From: Candidatus Cloacimonadota bacterium
Lineage (GTDB): Bacteria > Cloacimonadota > Cloacimonadia > JGIOTU-2
Assembly (NCBI GenBank): GCA_016932035.1
Contig: JAFGDR010000023.1
Coordinates: 1-64,000, forward strand
Direction: 5' to 3'
Length of the DNA: 64,000 nucleotides
Part shown: one piece after another, positions 37,837-46,482 of the stretch
Position numbering within the stretch: the stretch's first letter is position 1
Layout of the letters: every line of letters begins with the position of its first letter
Notes under the pieces: model-generated
Databases searched by the model: none
What the model saw: the letters and a program-made list of their open reading frames with translations, nothing else
What the model was told of the DNA's origin: nothing
Made by a program: the position numbers and the translations under genes

Positions 37837-38804
37837 TGGCATCTTTATATCTATCGAGAAGAATTAAGAATTTTATTATGCTTGGTATAATTATTGTAGC
37901 ATTTATAATTGCATTTAACAAATCGGATATAATCAATGCTTTTCTTAAACCTTCCGATGTAATGGGGCATGCACCTAAAAAAGCTCAAGAAATGTTCCAG
38001 CATTCAAAATATGACACCAAGGTTGAACTTAACTATATAACTCCAGAAATCAAGGATTTGAAAAACGAGATCGATGACTGTATAATCGAAAATGATCTTA
38101 ATACAATTTACTCGAAAATTTCATCAAATAACTTAACAAAACTTATTGAAATACCACGTGATAAATATAAAAGTATTATTATTTCATTACGTGACCATGA
38201 AGAGTTATCCTCGGATGAACTTGTACAATCGGCTGAATCAGCTTCAGCTGAATTTCTTAATCAAAGAATCAAGGATGAAGAAAAGGTAAAAGAGAAAATA
38301 TTAAATGATCTTTCTCAAGTACGCAGTGTTTATGAAACAGAGAGTCTTCAAGAAAACTTGCAACGGCAGAGCAACATACTCGACTCACTTAGACAGACTC
38401 TCGCAGAAAGAAAGCAGCACATGAATAACGTCCTTGCAAAAATCGAAGTTTCTCATTTTGTTTCCAGAACTGATGTAACCGAGAGTGCTTTGAAGACTTT
38501 CCTCATAACTTTTGCTGTTTCACTACTCTTTATTTCAATAGGTCTTTTTGTAATATATTTTATACTAATACTTTTTACAAAACTCTTTTCAGTTCTTGGT
38601 ATTAAAACAACTCATGGTCAACCTTCAAGGTATAGTGGTTATAGTGGATATGGTGGTTATGGTAGATATGGTTCTTCATCATATGGCCATGGTTATGATT
38701 ACGGCAACCGCAAGAAGATAAAAAGAAAATATATTAGAAAACCAAAGAGTGAAGTTGAGGAACATTTAGAAAAAGATGAGAGTGAAGATAAAGATACGAA
38801 ATAA
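37836..38804 (+). CDS. Membrane protein with coiled coil and Gly/Tyr-rich tail
   Basis: One N-terminal helix (about 13-29), a charged, partly coiled-coil region of about 190 residues (LQENLQRQSNILDSL and similar), a second helix (about 226-255), then a cytosolic or periplasmic tail rich in Gly and Tyr (YSGYSGYGGYGRYGSS, residues about 268-292) followed by Lys/Arg and finally Glu/Asp-rich sequence. I do not recognise a family. GGAG lies before the ATG. It is coupled to pgsA, which suggests a role at the inner membrane. Confidence 0.8.
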   Translation: MASLYLSRRIKNFIMLGIIIVAFIIAFNKSDIINAFLKPSDVMGHAPKKAQEMFQHSKYDTKVELNYITPEIKDLKNEIDDCIIENDLNTIYSKISSNNLTKLIEIPRDKYKSIIISLRDHEELSSDELVQSAESASAEFLNQRIKDEEKVKEKILNDLSQVRSVYETESLQENLQRQSNILDSLRQTLAERKQHMNNVLAKIEVSHFVSRTDVTESALKTFLITFAVSLLFISIGLFVIYFILILFTKLFSVLGIKTTHGQPSRYSGYSGYGGYGRYGSSSYGHGYDYGNRKKIKRKYIRKPKSEVEEHLEKDESEDKDTK

Positions 38805-38816
38805 AGCTTTTGTTCA

Positions 38817-39044
38817 ATGACTGCCTGGCTTTTATTAATTGTTACTGGACTTATTTTAATGTTTATAGAAATATTAAGTGATCAAGTGATTTTCTTAAGC
38901 TTTGGCTCAGCCGCAATTATTACTGGCATGCTTCACATTATATTCTTAAAAAATATCCTTATCTCACTTCTATTTTTTTTTATAATTTCCCTATTAAATC
39001 TATTTGTTATGAAGAAGCTCGTTATCAAGATGTTGAGGAGATAA
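38817..39044 (+). CDS. Short NfeD-like membrane protein
   Basis: A 75-residue protein with two or three helices whose first half, WLLLIVTGLILMFIEIL followed by FLSFGSAAIITGML, resembles the membrane part of NfeD. The soluble OB-fold that normally follows, and the usual SPFH partner, are absent, so it is either a minimal form or a truncated relative. No ribosome site is clear. It lies 12 bases after the GY-rich protein gene. Confidence 0.6.
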   Translation: MTAWLLLIVTGLILMFIEILSDQVIFLSFGSAAIITGMLHIIFLKNILISLLFFFIISLLNLFVMKKLVIKMLRR

Positions 39045-39062
39045 AAATCATCATTGCAAAGG

Positions 39063-39092
39063 TTGACAAATAAATACATACAGCAATTTTAT
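39063..39092 (+). promoter_or_regulatory. Promoter of rpsT
   Basis: TTGACA (39063-39068) and TTTTAT (39087-39092), spaced by 18 bases, lie about 30 bases before the rpsT ribosome site. Confidence 0.5.
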
Positions 39093-39121
39093 TGCTCAAA
39101 TTATATAATTTAGGAGATTGA

Positions 39122-39382
39122 ATGCCAGATCATAAATCTTGTGAAAAAAGATTGCGTTCAGACGAGAAAAAGAAGGAACGTAATCATTATGTTAAAAAAA
39201 GCATAAGTACGATCATGAAGAAGATCAAGAAGAGTACTGATAAAAAGGAAATGGAATCATTGTTAGTGCAAGCTTATTCTCTTATTGATAAAGCAGTGAA
39301 AAGGGGAGTTATTCATCGCAATAATGCCGATAGAAAAAAATCAAGGTTAAGTAAATTTGTAAAAAACTTTGAAGCAAGCTAA
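39122..39382 (+). CDS. rpsT: 30S ribosomal protein S20
   Basis: An 86-residue, highly basic all-helical protein starting MPDHKSCEKRLRSDEKKKERN, with the late S20 signature IHRNNADRKKSRLSKFV. S20 is a primary binder of 16S rRNA. GGAG precedes the ATG, and it has its own promoter. The N-terminus and signature diverge a little from textbook S20 (for example N in place of T/A in NNADRKK), but length and order fit. Confidence 0.93.
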   Translation: MPDHKSCEKRLRSDEKKKERNHYVKKSISTIMKKIKKSTDKKEMESLLVQAYSLIDKAVKRGVIHRNNADRKKSRLSKFVKNFEAS

Positions 39383-39390
39383 AATCTATT

Positions 39391-42300
39391 TTGAATAAAA
39401 ACAGATTATCTATTATTGTATTACTGGTGGGTGTTTTCATTTCCTGCCCATTATTGGCACACTCGCCGGTTTCAGTTATCAAATCTAATGCAGATAATCT
39501 AACTATTGAATTCACTCTGCCGGGATATGAACTTATTTCGAAAAGTGACTTTGTATATATTGATTGCCCTGATCTTATGCGGGAAGAGATCGAGGGAAAG
39601 ATCGATCTGCCAATTTATTCATTCCTGGTTGGTGTCCCTGTTAATGGAAATACCTATGCTACGATTCTATCAAAAGATGAACATTTCATTGATATCAAGG
39701 CTCCAATTGCACCTTTCCCAGCATTTGTTGACGACCCTTCCAAAGACACATATCGTCCGGTTTACAATTTAGATAAGCAGAAATATCAGCTTGAAAATTC
39801 GAAAGAGATTCTTGAAATCTCCGAACCATATTTCTGGAGACAGCAACAGGTCGTGAAAGTTTCGATCCGTCCGTTCATTGTTGACAATAACACATTAAAA
39901 ATAATCAAAAATCTCAATATATCATTTTCTTTATCTGGAAACAAAAAGCAGTCACTTTTCACAGACGAAAATTTTGAATTGGTCTTTAAGAATGCAATCA
40001 TAAACTTCGATGTTGCTAAAGGTTGGAGTTCTGCAGCAGAAGAGGGTAAGCAGTTTAATCCGTTTTCTCAGGCACACAGATGGTTCAGAATACAGATTTC
40101 AGATGAAGGCATTTGTAAAATAACCAAGCAGAATCTCTCTCAAGCTGGTGCAGATGTAGACAATCTAGATCCTTATAAGATAAAGATATTCAATGGCGGG
40201 GGATTCTCGCAGAATCGTTCAGTTTATTCGACACTTTATCCTTTCGAAGAAATTCCAGTTTTTGTAAAAGAATCAGGTTCTGATTTTACGATATATTTTT
40301 ATGTTCGCGGAACCAATGGATTTGACTTGAACGAGGATTATGATCAATACTACAATCCTTACACTGGAGAAAATACTTATTGGCTTACATATAACACAGA
40401 TCTTTCTCTTTTAAAAAATCCAGCATTTTCTTCGGAAAATACTAAAGAGCGTGAATCACTCAATACATATATTTTCTCAGAACATATTGAAGAAGAACAA
40501 ATCAGGACTGATCCGCTTGAGATCGTATGGTACTGGTCGAGTTTTACGGGCAGCGGTGCAAGCACAAAATATTTTGACTTTAATGTTTCTGATCTCAATA
40601 CTTCAGAACCTCAACAAATCTCTCTCAGGTTCAATTATCGTCCTTACTCAGCTTATTTAGATGTGTATGTTAATAATACACTTTTAACTGATTATACTTG
40701 GTCATCATCCAAAGTAACGTTTACCGGTAATTTTCTAACAAACGGTAAGAACGAGTTAAAGGTTGTTGAAACCACTTCAGGTTCGCAGACACTCTATTTT
40801 GATTATTATGAAGTGTCCTATACAAAAAATCTCAAAATGCAGAATGACTACCTTGCATTAACCTTGCCGCAAGACAATGTTGAATATACGGTTAATGTCA
40901 CGAATGTTTCAAGTAATGAATTAAGTTTGTTCAAAGTAACTGAGTTTAATCAGGTTGCTAAAATTACTGACTACCAACTTTCGGGTTCAACACTATCATT
41001 CGATGCACTTTCAGAAGCTGAAGACACTAAATTCTGCATTGTCAACAGCGGTGGCTACATCGTTCCTGATATTGAAGAAAAACTAAAACCTCAGATGTAT
41101 TTAAATGGTTCGCTTATAGCTGATTCCTACCTGAGAAGCGATTCAACGCTTGCGAATACAGAAGCGATCATTATTACACCAGAACAATTCTGGGACCTTT
41201 CCACGGATTTAGCTGATGTTCATCATCAATATGATGACTTGAATGTTTTAGTGGTAAATATAAATGATGTATATGATGAATTTTCCTGGGGATTGACAGA
41301 CGTTGTTGCAATACGTTATTTTTTGAATTATGTCTATGATTATTATGCATTTGATCCTTCAAAGAAACTGGCATATTGTCTTCTTGTCGGTGACGGAACA
41401 AATGATTTTAGAGGATACGAACAGGGTTCCGAAGAGAAAAATAAAATACTTCCGTTTGTTGAAGGAACTGTTGCATCAGATGATTATTTCGTTTACTTTT
41501 TGAACAAAACAAATCCCTCTCTCATGATCGGGCGTCTTCCTGGATATACCGATACTCAAATGGAGATCATGATAGAGAAGAATATTAATTATGTTACACA
41601 ACCCAGTTGGGGATATTGGCGGAACCGAGTTATTTTAAGTGCGGACGATTTTCTAAAACAGGGAAAAAATACTGAAACAGGTCACACTACTCATGCAGAA
41701 AGTTGTGCTCGAAGAATCGAGTATAATGTTGAATTACTCAAAAACTACGGTATTATGTATCCACTCGATGAATTTCAAAGTAAACCCGAAGCCAATGATG
41801 ATTTGATCAAAATGATCAATAACGGAGCTGCAGTTTTTTACTATATCGGGCATGGCGGATATGATGTGATAGGGGATGAGGAATATTTCCGGTCAAGTAG
41901 AGATATTTCCAAACTCACTAATGCTTATTCCTTAAACTTCTTCCTTGCCGCATCATGTGATATTGGCTTGTTTGATTCAAACACCATTGAATCAATGGCA
42001 GAAAGAATGCTCTATTCAAAAGGTAAAGGTTCTATAGCAGTATTTGCATCAGCACGCAAAGGAGGATATGGTCCGTGCTCTGATATTGTTGCACTGGTTG
42101 TAAATGACGCTGATGAAGGTATAACGATCGGTCAGGCAGTGCTTGCATCAAAGGGTGGTTCTCCATCGAAATCCTACGAAAAATATCTCCTTCTTGGAAA
42201 TCCTATGCTGAAAACTGCACTTCCTGCTGTACGAGGTGATATAACCATCCCTGCAGAATATGCAGATTCACTCAAAGCACGACAGACTGCAGAAATGATT

Positions 42301-43296
42301 GGTATCATTGATACAACTGGTTATGAATTTGATGAGGTTTTCAACGTTGTATTTGATACAGACTATTCAAAAGACTATCCTTATGATTACCGTGATCCTA
42401 ATACCGGTTCTTGGGAAATAAGATACCTTGCGATAGTTCTTAAAGGAGAGGGAATTTTTAAAGGTCCTGTTTCCTCAGAAAATAACGAATTTGATCTTGG
42501 ATTTGTTGTGCCGGATGATGTGCTTGGAGGTCAGGAAGGGCAGGTATTGAGTTACTCAATTGGAACTTCGAATGAAAAAGATGTTGATATTTTACTTCGG
42601 TATAATAAACGAACAAGCACTGCTGATCATGATCTCATTATCAATGGCTATGCAGAAGCAGAGAACGACGGTCCTCCCAGAATTACTATGTGGTTGGATA
42701 ACGATAGCTTTAAGAGTGGAGATTATGTATCATCTTCTCCGTTAGTAAATGTTGAGATAATCGATAGCAATGGAGTAAATATAACAAATTATCCAGGACA
42801 CCGTATTTTACTTACAGTCGATAATGAGTCTGAATACAACATAACAGAGAATTTTGTATACGATCTAAATTCGTATATAACTGGCAGTATTGAATACCAG
42901 CTTGAATCCATTCCTGCAGGCATACACACAATGCGATTGGAAGTTTTTGATAATCTCAATGAGGTTGCTTTTAAAGATATTGAATTTAAAGTGAAAGAGC
43001 CAGATAATATTGATGTTCGAACTGTTTTAAATTATCCAAATCCAATGAATGACCATACGTATTTTACCTTTTACCTTGATGGAGATGCGACCGTAAATAT
43101 TGAAATTTTTACTGTTGCGGGAAGAAAAATCAAAACTATCAAAACTGATCAAAAATTACGTGCTGGGTATAATCAAATATACTGGGATGGGAAAGATGAT
43201 GATGGAGATAATCCGTCAAACGGAGTATATTTTTATAAACTAATTGTTAATGCGAAAAGAATTGATGACACATTCAAAATTATTATTTTCCATTAA
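39391..43296 (+). CDS. porU: PorU-like T9SS sortase (C25 family, catalytic dyad intact)
   Basis: TTG start; signal peptide MNKNRLSIIVLLVGVFIS. An N-terminal propeptide-like region of about 200 residues precedes beta domains and a C25 gingipain-like catalytic domain (about 590-950): LVGDGTNDFRG, MIGRLPG, YYIGHGG with His821 and AASCDIG with Cys856, 35 residues apart as in gingipains. It ends in a FlgD-like/T9SS-type domain (YPNPMNDHTYFTFYL, EIFTVAGRKIKTI). PorU is the type IX secretion sortase that removes the C-terminal signal from cargo and attaches it to lipopolysaccharide. PorU is favoured by size, propeptide and FlgD-like ending; an ordinary secreted C25 protease is the alternative. Other T9SS parts are not in the window. 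Confidence 0.7.
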   Translation: MNKNRLSIIVLLVGVFISCPLLAHSPVSVIKSNADNLTIEFTLPGYELISKSDFVYIDCPDLMREEIEGKIDLPIYSFLVGVPVNGNTYATILSKDEHFIDIKAPIAPFPAFVDDPSKDTYRPVYNLDKQKYQLENSKEILEISEPYFWRQQQVVKVSIRPFIVDNNTLKIIKNLNISFSLSGNKKQSLFTDENFELVFKNAIINFDVAKGWSSAAEEGKQFNPFSQAHRWFRIQISDEGICKITKQNLSQAGADVDNLDPYKIKIFNGGGFSQNRSVYSTLYPFEEIPVFVKESGSDFTIYFYVRGTNGFDLNEDYDQYYNPYTGENTYWLTYNTDLSLLKNPAFSSENTKERESLNTYIFSEHIEEEQIRTDPLEIVWYWSSFTGSGASTKYFDFNVSDLNTSEPQQISLRFNYRPYSAYLDVYVNNTLLTDYTWSSSKVTFTGNFLTNGKNELKVVETTSGSQTLYFDYYEVSYTKNLKMQNDYLALTLPQDNVEYTVNVTNVSSNELSLFKVTEFNQVAKITDYQLSGSTLSFDALSEAEDTKFCIVNSGGYIVPDIEEKLKPQMYLNGSLIADSYLRSDSTLANTEAIIITPEQFWDLSTDLADVHHQYDDLNVLVVNINDVYDEFSWGLTDVVAIRYFLNYVYDYYAFDPSKKLAYCLLVGDGTNDFRGYEQGSEEKNKILPFVEGTVASDDYFVYFLNKTNPSLMIGRLPGYTDTQMEIMIEKNINYVTQPSWGYWRNRVILSADDFLKQGKNTETGHTTHAESCARRIEYNVELLKNYGIMYPLDEFQSKPEANDDLIKMINNGAAVFYYIGHGGYDVIGDEEYFRSSRDISKLTNAYSLNFFLAASCDIGLFDSNTIESMAERMLYSKGKGSIAVFASARKGGYGPCSDIVALVVNDADEGITIGQAVLASKGGSPSKSYEKYLLLGNPMLKTALPAVRGDITIPAEYADSLKARQTAEMIGIIDTTGYEFDEVFNVVFDTDYSKDYPYDYRDPNTGSWEIRYLAIVLKGEGIFKGPVSSENNEFDLGFVVPDDVLGGQEGQVLSYSIGTSNEKDVDILLRYNKRTSTADHDLIINGYAEAENDGPPRITMWLDNDSFKSGDYVSSSPLVNVEIIDSNGVNITNYPGHRILLTVDNESEYNITENFVYDLNSYITGSIEYQLESIPAGIHTMRLEVFDNLNEVAFKDIEFKVKEPDNIDVRTVLNYPNPMNDHTYFTFYLDGDATVNIEIFTVAGRKIKTIKTDQKLRAGYNQIYWDGKDDDGDNPSNGVYFYKLIVNAKRIDDTFKIIIFH

Positions 43297-43332
43297 TTAT
43301 AGCATATATGCTTCCTTATCGCTTTAATAAAT

Positions 43333-43360
43333 TTGACAAGTCAAAATTATATTCTAAATA
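43333..43360 (+). promoter_or_regulatory. Promoter and palindrome upstream of major T9SS protein
   Basis: TTGACA (43333-43338), 16 bases, TAAATA (43355-43360). The -35 is inside a palindrome, TTTGAC-AA-GTCAAA (43332-43345), a possible operator. The leader to the ATG would be about 210 bases. The rest of 43297-43575 shows no gene or riboswitch I recognise. Confidence 0.4.
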
Positions 43361-43575
43361 TTGGAAATGATTTTATAGACTATTGATTAAATTATTATAA
43401 TGAAGCTATAAAAAGAAAAAGTGAAACGTTAATGTCTATGTTAGGCTTGAAACCAGTTTTATCTCATCATTTACTTGCTGGTTATACCCGAAGGGGATTT
43501 TTGTTAATTTCTAAATTAGGTTTTTAAAATAATTATGTTAACAATATCTGATTTGAAAAAATCGGAGGAGACGGT

Positions 43576-46425
43576 ATGAAAAAACTTATTGGATTAACGA
43601 TCGTGGCCTTGTTCATTACCTCACTTGCATTTGCAGTTAATTATACAAGTGGAGAAATGAGCAAAGGAACACCTTCAAACTTTGAATCACGTTCTAACTT
43701 TACTCCTGGCGAACAGCTTCACAGAGTTGCACCTAAAAATGTAGACCCTCATCGTGACGCTCCAGAACCAGAAGGTGTTCAACTTTTATATTGGGAAAAC
43801 TTTGAAACCGAAGATGATATTTGGTATTATGCCAATCTTTCATATTACTGGGTTATTCCTGTTGAAGCTTCTGAGTTCGGAACTCGTTTTACTGCTTATA
43901 GATCTGGCGACCTTGTAGGTGCATGGTTCTATTGGTACACTGGAAATGGTGGAGACGCTGATGTTCATGTCTATGCGGATGATGGAACAGGATATCCTGG
44001 TGCCGGTTTAGGCAGCGTATCAGTTACACCAATTCTTAACGATTGGAACTACGTAGATCTTTCTGGTCTTGGAATTTCTGTTGATCCCTCTGCAGACTTC
44101 TTTATCACCTATAGTGTAGAAGCTGGTGATACTCTTAGTATTCTTTCAGATGATGGCGCGACTACAAATAATCGTGCACTTGAAGTTCTTCCCACAGTAA
44201 AAGATTGGACCTATATGGTTAATGATTGGGGGGCAGACTACGAATGGTGCCTCGAAGCAATCATAGAGCACGACACTGACCCCTGGATTCCTGAAATTGC
44301 AGGAAGATGGCAGTGGGTCGATACTGATTATAATAGCCCCGATCATTCATGGTGGATTGCTGATGATCCAGCATATCAAGGATACAACTGGCTCAGCTCA
44401 GAACCCTTTACTATAGGTGATGACTATGCTTTGGTTCAGGTAGATTACGCTTACAGAAGCAGCTTACCTGAAGCAGTATATTCAGATGAATATTGGTCAT
44501 TCTACATTGGAAATACAGCCGATGGTATTGATTGGCATGCTTCAACCTATAATGCTTATAACTCTGGCACATCCTGGTATGCTGGTGATGAAGTAACACA
44601 TGAGTATGGTACCAGTGCTATTTACTATTTATACACACCGGACATTGATCTTACCACTGCTTGTGAAGCCACATTGACATGTATGCTTGATTATGATACA
44701 GAAGCACCAGGTGGAGAAGACCCACCATTCAACGGCTGGGATGTTGCAAACGTCCAGATCTCTACAGATGGTTGGGCGACAAAAGGATTCCTTGAAGATC
44801 CTGCAAATCCCTATAATGTAACTATTGCATTTGCAGGATGGGCAAATACTTCACTTCCAGCAGACACATTGAGCTATCCCGGTTGGGGTGGTCCAAGTCC
44901 TGCCGGCTGGTTCGCAGGAACTTTCGACCTTGCTGCATATCTTGGTGAAACAGTTCAAATCCGTTTTGCTCTTGCATCAGATCCTTATACTGTTGCTCAG
45001 GGATTCTGGGTTGACAATCTTGATATTACAGCAGACGGTACAGTAATATTCTCAGATTATGATGAAACCAACTTAATTCCAGCCCCTCCAGTTGTTGTTC
45101 TTGAAGAGCTTGAATACCTGGATACTTATACTGATGAAGATTGGTATGTTACTGATAAATATGACATTTCCATGTATGCTGGTGAAGAAGTAATCCTGAA
45201 AATGAAGGCTACTCTTGCGAATGATGCAGGATCCGGAGAAGGTTTCTGGTTCGATGACATCCAGATAACCGGAGCCAACCTTCCTGTTCATGATATGGCA
45301 GCAATGTTCAATGTAATGCCGTATGGTGCGACCGAAGGATGGGATTATAGTCCCGGTATCGTTTATGGAAACTTCGGAACAACAATAGAAGGTCCACAGC
45401 TTAGAATGGATAACCTTGATTATGGTACAACTCCATTCGATTATTACAATAACAATCCTCCAGCAATCGGCTATGGCGAATTTGATCTCGCTTGGCTCAC
45501 TCAACTAGCAGCACTTCCGGGTGCCGGCTGGTATGATTTCTGTGGCTGGACAGAGGTTGGTGGCGATGAAGATCCCACAAACGACTCTACCTATTTCTGG
45601 GGTGTCGAAGTATATCCCGCAGGATGGGCAGAATTCGGTAATAACTCCAGAGTATGGAGTGAAGACTATTATACTTCTGGATACTGTGGAAACTGGTTTG
45701 ATATCTTCGATGGTGCTCGTATGACATCATTTGATATCTATTCAGTTTGGACTCAGGTAATCAACTATGGTTCAACTGGTGATGTTGACACATGGACAGT
45801 TGAGATCTTCGAAGCCATTGATGATCTTACTCCTGGCGCAAGCTTATACTATGGTTCATTCGATTGTACAGGCATTGATGGTGATGATTTTGGTTGGGTT
45901 GAATTCGTTCTTCCTACACCATTACATATTACTGGTAATGTCATTGTAATGATCGGTGGACAATGGGTAGGTGGAGCACCTGGTGTCGATGCAAGTTACT
46001 TCCCAGCATTTGACAGCATGGTTCGTAACTACCTTGGTGTTGGAGCATACTACGGACACAGTGTTTACGGCACAGAAGGCGATCCTTCAACTTGGGGACA
46101 TTCCTCAGGTGACCGTTTCGTCAACATCTATGGTCGCGTAGATTATGCTGTTGATCCTGGTTCACAAGGTGAATTAAGCTATCTCAAGCAGTGCGTACCG
46201 AACCCGGTAACAAACAATGCTACTATTAGCTATCATATTAAGAATTCACCAATGAACAACGCGCAGATCAAGATCTATAATGTGCTTGGTCAGCTTGTTG
46301 ACACAGTTCAGGGTGAAAATGGCGAAGCCACTTGGAATCCTGGCGATGCACCAAATGGTGTATATTTCTACAAGATCTCATCTGATGACTTCACTTCTGT
46401 TAAGAAGATGATACTCATGAGATAA
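43576..46425 (+). CDS. Large T9SS-secreted protein, probably abundant
   Basis: Signal peptide to SLAFA, then a long series of aromatic, Asp- and Gly-rich beta domains with two repeats of a jelly-roll-like unit (VQIRFALASDPYTVAQGFWVDN and EVILKMKATLANDAGSGEGFW). It ends in a T9SS sorting domain (VPNPVTNNATISYHI, KIYNVLGQLVDT, PNGVYFYKI). Strong ribosome site GGAGGAG, a long leader and a very strong terminator suggest high expression; a surface-layer or major secreted component is inference. I do not recognise an enzymatic domain. Confidence 0.82.
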   Translation: MKKLIGLTIVALFITSLAFAVNYTSGEMSKGTPSNFESRSNFTPGEQLHRVAPKNVDPHRDAPEPEGVQLLYWENFETEDDIWYYANLSYYWVIPVEASEFGTRFTAYRSGDLVGAWFYWYTGNGGDADVHVYADDGTGYPGAGLGSVSVTPILNDWNYVDLSGLGISVDPSADFFITYSVEAGDTLSILSDDGATTNNRALEVLPTVKDWTYMVNDWGADYEWCLEAIIEHDTDPWIPEIAGRWQWVDTDYNSPDHSWWIADDPAYQGYNWLSSEPFTIGDDYALVQVDYAYRSSLPEAVYSDEYWSFYIGNTADGIDWHASTYNAYNSGTSWYAGDEVTHEYGTSAIYYLYTPDIDLTTACEATLTCMLDYDTEAPGGEDPPFNGWDVANVQISTDGWATKGFLEDPANPYNVTIAFAGWANTSLPADTLSYPGWGGPSPAGWFAGTFDLAAYLGETVQIRFALASDPYTVAQGFWVDNLDITADGTVIFSDYDETNLIPAPPVVVLEELEYLDTYTDEDWYVTDKYDISMYAGEEVILKMKATLANDAGSGEGFWFDDIQITGANLPVHDMAAMFNVMPYGATEGWDYSPGIVYGNFGTTIEGPQLRMDNLDYGTTPFDYYNNNPPAIGYGEFDLAWLTQLAALPGAGWYDFCGWTEVGGDEDPTNDSTYFWGVEVYPAGWAEFGNNSRVWSEDYYTSGYCGNWFDIFDGARMTSFDIYSVWTQVINYGSTGDVDTWTVEIFEAIDDLTPGASLYYGSFDCTGIDGDDFGWVEFVLPTPLHITGNVIVMIGGQWVGGAPGVDASYFPAFDSMVRNYLGVGAYYGHSVYGTEGDPSTWGHSSGDRFVNIYGRVDYAVDPGSQGELSYLKQCVPNPVTNNATISYHIKNSPMNNAQIKIYNVLGQLVDTVQGENGEATWNPGDAPNGVYFYKISSDDFTSVKKMILMR

Positions 46426-46437
46426 TGAATTAATATT

Positions 46438-46475
46438 AAAGCCCTATTCTGGAAACGGAGTAGGGCTTTTTTTTT
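46438..46475 (+). terminator. Rho-independent terminator after major T9SS gene
   Basis: Stem AAAGCCCTA/TAGGGCTTT followed by nine T residues including the stem end. It ends only 7 bases before the ATG of the next gene at 46483. Confidence 0.92.
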
Positions 46476-46482
46476 AGAAAGA

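Noticed and set aside
43361-43575. Riboswitch in the leader of the major T9SS gene
   Set aside because: No conserved core of a known riboswitch class was recognisable; only a long AT-rich leader was seen.
45073-45504. 143-codon minus ORF inside the major T9SS gene
   Set aside because: It is antisense to a well-supported gene, with no family resemblance and no ribosome site.
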